From: an uncultured Clostridia bacterium
GTDB lineage: Bacteria; Bacillota; Clostridia; Christensenellales; Borkfalkiaceae
NCBI GenBank assembly: GCA_905235795.1
Contig: CAJOMS010000003.1
Coordinates: 1-40,750 of the forward strand
Direction: 5' to 3'
Length of the DNA stretch: 40,750 nucleotides
The notes below the pieces were generated by a model that had not been told where the DNA came from, ran no database searches, and saw only the letters and a list, made by a program, of their open reading frames with translations. Below, one piece after another: positions 34,986 to 40,750 of this stretch (position 1 is its first letter; every line of letters begins with the position of its first letter). Made by a program: the position numbers and the translations under genes.

Positions 34986-37958
34986 TCAATGTTTCTTGCG
35001 TTTTAAACCGAACGCCGCGCACACTGCGAGTACTCCGAATAAAGGCAACGTTGCCGAAACGGAATTTTTGCAACCTTTAAGAGTCTTGCCGCCGGTAGAA
35101 GAACTTGAACTGTCGACGGGCTGAGCGGTCTTAACGGTAATGGTGCCGGTCTTATATTCGATGTAGTAATCGCCGTACGTTTCCACGCCCTCTACCTTGA
35201 AGGTATAAACGCCGGGCGAAAGCATAGCCGTAGGCGTATTTTGCGTAACGCCGACGTAGAACTTTAAATTGAGCGCGGACGCGTTGTTGAATGCGCTGCC
35301 GTCGTAAGTGGTGCACGTAACGCTGTTTGCGCCGTAGCTTATCGTTTCGCCTTTGGTAATTTCGTAATTTTTGGCGGTTACCGTCAACAACTTCATTATT
35401 TTAAGATTTGCCGTGTAATCTTCATCGCTGAATTCGTAACGGCTCTTGAAAGTATCCGTAGCCTGTATTTTAAGTTTTACGGTATAATCGCCGGGTTCTA
35501 TCGGGTTAGCCGATAATTTTACGCCGTCCTTATAATATTCTACTGCCCATTTTGCACCTGTAGTCGAAGAAGTATCCGGCAAACTCGTGGTTGAAGGCTT
35601 GTATGAAGGATTCCTTTCCAAAGCGGCAAAATAGTCTATGCCCTTGCCGGAATACGGCGCGCTTGCGTTTTCAAAGGTGTAACTCAAAGCCTTTTTGCCT
35701 ATAGTGAGCGTAGAGGTAGCGTCAAGAATAACATTTTCTTCTATCGTGCCGTTAGAGCAATAACCTTCTGCAGTATGAGCTTTCAACTTCAACGTATATT
35801 CACCGGGCTCGATTTTATCGATTATATATCTGTAAGACGTATATTTCTTTTCCGTTCCGTTTTGATTTACCGTTACGGTTACCGTCTCGCTCGATTTTAC
35901 GACGTACGTTTGATCGTTATATTCATATATGAGATCTAACGCATAATCGGGACTTACTACCTTGTTGGTATATACGGAGAACAGATTGCCGTAAGACTCC
36001 TCTATCTGCTGATACAAGAACCCTACCGAAGTAATTTCGTTCGACGAGGAAACAGTGTAGTTGCCTATGTCGGAGGGATCTCCGTCAAATTTAACCGCCT
36101 TGGTCTCGCCGATTACGTTGCCGCACACCTTGCCGGCGTCTGCGGTTACGTTACCATTATTGGTAGCGTCGGTAACTGTAGAACTGTCGTTTGAAATTTT
36201 ACCTATAACGCCGCCTACGTAATTAGCGCCCGCAAGTGCGGTTACGTTACCTTTGTTTACTACGCCGTCTATATCAACGCCCGTGGGGTTGCTTCCGTAA
36301 AATCCTGCGCAACCTATTATGCCGCCCGCGTACGCGCCGTTTTCAAGAAGGGTTATATCGCCGTTATTTTCGCAGTCCGTAACGTAGGTTTTGATAGCGT
36401 CTCTCGCGTTGGAAACCGCGCCGAGCAAACCGCCAACGCAGGCATAACCCGTTACGTCGGCATTGTTTACCACGTTATCGAAATTGATGTTGCCGCCTTC
36501 TATATACGCGTTGCAGACCATATCGAAATAACCGACGACGCCAACTTTGGTTTTGCCTTTAATACTTCCTTCTACCGTCAGGTTTTTAACGCCTATCTCC
36601 TCAGCCATTTCGGAAACGACGCCTATAACGCCTACGCAGTATCCGTTGGGCGCGTCTATGTTCAGTTTAAGGGTGTGCCCGTCGCCGTTGATGCCGCCGC
36701 GATACGGGAAGAATTCCTGCTTGCCCAAGCCGTAAAACTCCGACTTGTTACCGTTTTCATCGCCCACGGTAAGATCGATATCTTTGCCGAGTTTAATGCT
36801 TATAGCCAAAGTATCGAGAATGGATCTGCCTTCGAGCTGACCTTCTTCGTTGGTAAACGTTGCGGGGATGGAAGAATTTATTATCCTTGCAAAGCTTTCG
36901 AACTCCTCCGCGGTATTGATCGTAACCTCACTGTAAGTGCTGCTGACCGAAGTAGATCCGTCGGATACGCTTGCGTCGTTTACCTTTCTGATGGGGAGAT
37001 AGGATATATCGGCGTATTTATACATCTTGTTAAAGCTCTCCGCCTCGAAAGCGGAAATATAAGACGCTTGCGCCCTGTCCATACCATCGAGATAGCGGTA
37101 AGAGTTGTCGTTCAATACGAACCTTATTACGGGCGAACCGTAGTTTGCCATAATGCCCTCGTCGCTTACACTGGAGGCGGTAACGGGATCCATATTTACA
37201 ACGCCGTTAAAGGTATATACGGTATTGTCGCCCTGTACCTCTGTGGTATAAGAGTTTTTAACGCTTTCCGTCTTGTCGTAATTAGTATTAAAGAATTGTA
37301 TTTCCTTTACTTTAGCGGTTTCGGCAGTGGGGATGGTAAACGTGTATTTTGCGATACAGTTAATAAGCTTAGCGCCGCCGCCGGTGGAAATACCGCCGTT
37401 GTAGCCGGTGAACATACCCCAATAAGTATAGTTATTTGCCGTCGTAAAGCCCTGTAACAAAGTTACGGTTCCCGCAAACACGCAATCTTTAATATTCAAA
37501 ACGTCCTTATTGCTCGTGCAGTTTGCTATGCCGCCTATACTGCTGTTTGCTGTAGACGACACGTCCGTCTCGACGGTAACGCGCTCTATATTGCCGGCAG
37601 CGTTGGCAGCTAGCCCCGCAACTTTGCCCGTACCCTTTACGGTACCTTTAACGGTAAGATCTTTGACCGTTGCGAGGTTTTCTTTTCTGCCCAAAGCGTT
37701 GAATACGCCTACGCTGTTATTTATCGTAACAGAGTGGTTGTTTCCGTCAAGCGTGCCGTAAAAACTGTTTACGTATTTGCCGTCGGGAAGTACGATATCC
37801 GCATCCAGAATGTAATTTCCCGTTTTGCCGTTCAAATTAAGAAATCCTTCGGCCGTGGTGATCGACGTATCTTCATCCGCAAAAGCCACCGTGTTAAACG
37901 CAAAAACGCAACACAGAGCAAGCGTCAAAGAAAACGCCGCAATCAATAATTTTTTCAT
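34986..37958 (-). CDS. Large surface protein with GLUG-like repeats and a C-terminal Cys-TM-basic tail
   Basis: 990 aa; signal peptide KKLLIAAFSLTLALCCVFAFNTVAFADE, repeated YVGGVIGKISN / CVGGLLGAVSN / AGGIIGCAG units, C-terminus KGCKNSVSATLPLFGVLAVCAAFGLKRKKH. Confidence 0.85.
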   Translation of the reverse strand: MKKLLIAAFSLTLALCCVFAFNTVAFADEDTSITTAEGFLNLNGKTGNYILDADIVLPDGKYVNSFYGTLDGNNHSVTINNSVGVFNALGRKENLATVKDLTVKGTVKGTGKVAGLAANAAGNIERVTVETDVSSTANSSIGGIANCTSNKDVLNIKDCVFAGTVTLLQGFTTANNYTYWGMFTGYNGGISTGGGAKLINCIAKYTFTIPTAETAKVKEIQFFNTNYDKTESVKNSYTTEVQGDNTVYTFNGVVNMDPVTASSVSDEGIMANYGSPVIRFVLNDNSYRYLDGMDRAQASYISAFEAESFNKMYKYADISYLPIRKVNDASVSDGSTSVSSTYSEVTINTAEEFESFARIINSSIPATFTNEEGQLEGRSILDTLAISIKLGKDIDLTVGDENGNKSEFYGLGKQEFFPYRGGINGDGHTLKLNIDAPNGYCVGVIGVVSEMAEEIGVKNLTVEGSIKGKTKVGVVGYFDMVCNAYIEGGNINFDNVVNNADVTGYACVGGLLGAVSNARDAIKTYVTDCENNGDITLLENGAYAGGIIGCAGFYGSNPTGVDIDGVVNKGNVTALAGANYVGGVIGKISNDSSTVTDATNNGNVTADAGKVCGNVIGETKAVKFDGDPSDIGNYTVSSSNEITSVGFLYQQIEESYGNLFSVYTNKVVSPDYALDLIYEYNDQTYVVKSSETVTVTVNQNGTEKKYTSYRYIIDKIEPGEYTLKLKAHTAEGYCSNGTIEENVILDATSTLTIGKKALSYTFENASAPYSGKGIDYFAALERNPSYKPSTTSLPDTSSTTGAKWAVEYYKDGVKLSANPIEPGDYTVKLKIQATDTFKSRYEFSDEDYTANLKIMKLLTVTAKNYEITKGETISYGANSVTCTTYDGSAFNNASALNLKFYVGVTQNTPTAMLSPGVYTFKVEGVETYGDYYIEYKTGTITVKTAQPVDSSSSSTGGKTLKGCKNSVSATLPLFGVLAVCAAFGLKRKKH

Positions 37959-38027
37959 GATTCTAACTCCTTCTATTTATTTACGCGCGTAGCGCTATAT
38001 GCGCGCGTATATATACTGATATATACA

Positions 38028-38057
38028 ATTATAATAAATTTTCCACACGATTGTCAA
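38028..38057 (-). promoter_or_regulatory. Strong sigma-A-type promoter of the 990-aa surface-protein gene
   Basis: Minus strand TTGACA (38052-38057), 18-bp spacer, TATAAT (38028-38033): perfect hexamers, about 70 bp from the ATG. Confidence 0.75.
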
Positions 38058-38124
38058 TACATTCGGCAATATGTTTTTAATACTGCGCAAACAGTCGGGC
38101 GTTTAAGCTGAAAACGACGTGTCG

Positions 38125-39264
38125 TTACGATCTCATAAAATAATAAATAAGCAAGATAACACCCGCAACGACTATTGCGCCGATTACGCCCGCGATAGAC
38201 GCTTTTGCCGGCGAAACGGGCGATTTTCCTATGATTTTTCCCGTAGTGCCGTTTGCGTAGATTGTGTAATGCTTTTTCTTATAATTATAATTTATCACGT
38301 AGACCGGCAACATAACGTATTTATATTTAACGTTACTGTGGCGGGTATGTACGTTTACGTAATCTACCACGTCGCAATGGCAACGGGCGATTATCATATC
38401 TCTCAATTCTTTATCCATAACGTCTTTCGCGTTGCCCCAGCAAGTTTGCAGGTCTTTTTCGTAACGTCGCGCGAAATATCCCGTTAAAAACTTGTTTTCA
38501 AAAACCTTTATCCCGCTCCAATCGAACGGCGCGAGTTTATTCAGGTTTACCCCTTCGCCCTCTCTGCCGGCGTTGATGAGTACGTCGTCGAAAAAATGAG
38601 ATAACGTGCCGCTTACGTGCCTCCAAACGGTATAAGTTTCTGTGCGCGTGCCGTCCTTCGTTTGAACGGTGCGGGTATAAGTATCGCCCACGCGCCCCTC
38701 GTAAACGGATTCCGTCTGACTGTCGAAAGTAAAGAAGGGCATATACACGCCTTTTATTTTATCTACGCGGGTAGTCCTTTTAAATTCGCCGGGGGCGAAA
38801 AGTTTTTTCTTGCTCCAATTTCTGAAATTTTCCGCTACCTGCTCTTTAGATATGGTAAACGGCAATACCGCATTGGGCCTTATACCTTCCAAATCTTCTA
38901 CCGCCGTTACGTGAGAAGTGCCGCAAAACGGACATAAAACGGCTGTTTGACCCTTTTCCGCAACTATCTGCGCCCCGCAGTTATCGCATTGAAAAACCAA
39001 AGTTTCGGAACTCCACTTTTCGTTTTTCTTAAGCGCGTTTTCTATATCGAGTTCCTCGACTTCAACAGATTTCAAAAAATCTTCCGTATAACCGCAATAC
39101 GTACATTTAAGTTTTTGCGTATCGGGATCGAAAATCATATTCGAACCGCAACTTTTGCACTTTACGCTATCGGATGAAACGTTTGTACCGACGTTTTCGG
39201 CAGATATCGCGTCTTTTTTCGGCTTTAATTCGTCATTGTCCGGCCGTTCGTCGTTATCTTTCAT
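38125..39264 (-). CDS. Zinc-ribbon protein with C-terminal TM segment
   Basis: 379 aa; CKSCGSNMIFDPDTQKLKCTYCG and CDNCGAQIVAEKGQTAVLCPFCG; C-terminal ASIAGVIGAIVVAGVILLIYYF. Confidence 0.8.
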   Translation of the reverse strand: MKDNDERPDNDELKPKKDAISAENVGTNVSSDSVKCKSCGSNMIFDPDTQKLKCTYCGYTEDFLKSVEVEELDIENALKKNEKWSSETLVFQCDNCGAQIVAEKGQTAVLCPFCGTSHVTAVEDLEGIRPNAVLPFTISKEQVAENFRNWSKKKLFAPGEFKRTTRVDKIKGVYMPFFTFDSQTESVYEGRVGDTYTRTVQTKDGTRTETYTVWRHVSGTLSHFFDDVLINAGREGEGVNLNKLAPFDWSGIKVFENKFLTGYFARRYEKDLQTCWGNAKDVMDKELRDMIIARCHCDVVDYVNVHTRHSNVKYKYVMLPVYVINYNYKKKHYTIYANGTTGKIIGKSPVSPAKASIAGVIGAIVVAGVILLIYYFMRS

Positions 39265-39293
39265 TATATTAACCTCTTAGCCATATTAAATTC

Positions 39294-39326
39294 AAGTGCC
39301 GCAATTCCATGTGAATTGCGGCACTT
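39294..39326. terminator. Stem-loop after the DUF1858 gene
   Basis: AAGTGCCGCAATTC - CATGT - GAATTGCGGCACTT, 14-bp perfect arms; only a weak U-tract on the minus strand. Confidence 0.6.
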
Positions 39327-39328
39327 AG

Positions 39329-39523
39329 TTATTGAGCTTTGTTCAACTCGTCGAGCATCGCGTCAAGATCGGCGCCGTGAACTTCTGCAGCTTGTCCAAC
39401 CGTTTCACCGTGAGCTATCGCACAGCCCAAGCAGTGCATACCGTAGCTCATTAATATTTCGCCGGCGTTGGGATTGATTTTGATAGCGTCTGCAATGACG
39501 GTATCTTTTGTTATTTTTTCCAT
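39329..39523 (-). CDS. DUF1858-domain (redox disulfide, HCP-associated) protein
   Basis: 64 aa; ILMSYGMHCLGCAIAHGETVGQAAEVHGAD. Confidence 0.88.
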   Translation of the reverse strand: MEKITKDTVIADAIKINPNAGEILMSYGMHCLGCAIAHGETVGQAAEVHGADLDAMLDELNKAQ

Positions 39524-39604
39524 TATATTTCACCTCTGAAAATTTATTTCGTTATATATTTTGCGCAGGATCGGTAAAATTACCCGCCTAAAACGCACAT
39601 TATC

Positions 39605-40648
39605 TTAAAGTTTGTTTCCGCAATTCGGGCAGAACTTAGCACCCGCTTCGACCTGATTTCCGCAATTCGTGCAGAATTTTTTGGTGGGCATAGCAGCGCC
39701 GCATTCATGGCAGAACTTTGCTCCGACAGGAACCGTAGCTCCGCAAGCGCCGCATTTTGCACCGTCTGTCGGTTGCGCGGCGGGTTGCGCGGGTTGTGCC
39801 TTAAAAGCTTCGCCCACTATCTGGCCCATACCTACGCCTGCTCCCATACCTACGCCTGCGCCCATAAACGCGCCGCCCATACCTTCGTTCTTTGCGGCGT
39901 CCTTCATAGCTTCGGCGGCGGATACTTTTAATAAAACGTCCGTCTTATCGCCCAAAATGCCGAGGCGGCTGCGTTCGTCCATAGCCTTTTCAACTTCGGG
40001 CGGAACGGAAATATTTTCTATAACAAACTGCGTCAACTGCAAGCCGAGTTCGTTAAACGCCGTTTGCACGGTATTTTTAACTTCTTTTTGGAATTCGAGC
40101 GTATTGCCCGCAAGATCGTAAACGGAAAGCGAGCTTTCGCCCAACACGTCCGTAAGCGAAGATATTACCAAAGATTTAAGATATTCAACGATATCTTCCG
40201 TTTTAAACGTGGAATTCGTGCCGAAAAGTCCCTTTAACAATGCGCCGCAGTCGTCGACTTTAAAAGAAAACTGACCGAAACCGCGCAAACGGATATTGCC
40301 GAGGTCGGGGTCTCTCCTTATTATCGGGTTCTGCGTGCCCCACTTGTTGCCCGTAAACTGCTTGGTGTTTATAAAATAAACTTCGAGCGTGATCGGGTTC
40401 TGGAAGGCGTATTGCCATGCAGCAAGTTTGGAAAGCAGCGGGAAGGTATGTGTTTCAAGCTTGTAAAATCCCGGCTCGAAAACCTCTGCGACCTGTCCTT
40501 TGTACACGAAAACCGCCATTTGCGACTCGCGCACGGTCAGCGTACTTTTGTTGTTTACCTCTCTGCCGCTGTTTTTAAACGGATATTTATATACTATCAA
40601 ATTGTGAGCGTTGTCCGCCCATTCTATATTTAATCTGAAAAGTGCCAT
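39605..40648 (-). CDS. SPFH-domain / virion-core-like (YdjI-type) protein with C-terminal double zinc ribbon
   Basis: 347 aa; SPFH-like core, Gly/Met-rich linker GGAFMGAGVGMGAGVGMGQ, C-terminal CGACGATVPVGAKFCHECGAA and CTNCGNQVEAGAKFCPNCGNKL. Confidence 0.87.
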   Translation of the reverse strand: MALFRLNIEWADNAHNLIVYKYPFKNSGREVNNKSTLTVRESQMAVFVYKGQVAEVFEPGFYKLETHTFPLLSKLAAWQYAFQNPITLEVYFINTKQFTGNKWGTQNPIIRRDPDLGNIRLRGFGQFSFKVDDCGALLKGLFGTNSTFKTEDIVEYLKSLVISSLTDVLGESSLSVYDLAGNTLEFQKEVKNTVQTAFNELGLQLTQFVIENISVPPEVEKAMDERSRLGILGDKTDVLLKVSAAEAMKDAAKNEGMGGAFMGAGVGMGAGVGMGQIVGEAFKAQPAQPAAQPTDGAKCGACGATVPVGAKFCHECGAAMPTKKFCTNCGNQVEAGAKFCPNCGNKL

Positions 40649-40750
40649 TATTTCTCCTGTTACAATTATTTTTGACCGAGAAAGCGCTTAGTTTATATTT
40701 ACGCTTTCAAAAGTTCATTACCTAAGTTATAATGGAAAGGTAATTAAGGT

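Noticed and set aside
36100-36500. Periodic pattern in the 990-aa gene considered as a CRISPR-like or satellite repeat
   Set aside because: The periodicity is protein-level GLUG-like repeats (VGGVIG/VGGLLG) in frame; DNA units are not identical and have no spacer structure.
36675-37457. 260-aa plus-strand ORF antisense to the 990-aa surface protein
   Set aside because: Opposite a protein with clear signal peptide and repeats; no recognisable domain.
40660-40740. Possible plus-strand promoter near the right edge (TATAAT at 40729-40734)
   Set aside because: No convincing -35 at 16-18 bp and no downstream gene visible within the window.
1-40750. Search for tRNA genes, CRISPR arrays, transposases and integrases
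   Set aside because: None recognised by eye. tRNAscan-SE, a CRISPR finder and an IS search would be decisive but could not be run.

Overview
The window looks like Firmicutes/Clostridia-type chromosome, inferred from gene content and order only. Nearly all genes are on the minus strand. (1) At the left edge is a 5'-truncated CopA-type P-type ATPase whose C-terminus carries a heavy-metal-binding domain. (2) From 1.3 to 16.2 kb, a codirectional minus-strand block reads, in transcription order: PHP protein, SrlD-like SDR, rhamnulokinase-like FGGY kinase, tandem-domain class II aldolase, second class II aldolase, sorbose-1-P-reductase-like Zn-dehydrogenase, E2 with two lipoyl domains, E3, fused E1alpha-beta (with an apparent 1-nt frameshift), and lipoate-protein ligase. 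A divergent DeoR-family regulator sits at its head. (3) RNase P RNA (rnpB, type A-like, minus strand) has a readable promoter and terminator. (4) A housekeeping block follows: ddl, murF, alpha/beta hydrolase, rimI, tsaB, tsaE, queH, Sir2, two uncharacterised proteins, rsfS, and fused nadD-yqeK. (5) The accessory right part has uncharacterised proteins, a CPBP protease, an exported beta-helix-like protein, an ABC-2 permease and ATPase, and a 990-aa surface protein with a 'KGCKNSVS + TM + RKKH' C-terminus. It ends with a zinc-ribbon membrane protein, a DUF1858 protein and an SPFH/zinc-ribbon protein. The best candidates for something undescribed are the aldolase/kinase/SDR/PHP plus 2-oxoacid-dehydrogenase block, including an aldolase whose second domain has lost its metal ligands, and the surface-protein/ABC/exported-protein/CPBP cassette. 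I found no CRISPR array, tRNA, or insertion sequence. All family calls come from reading motifs by eye; no database search was run.
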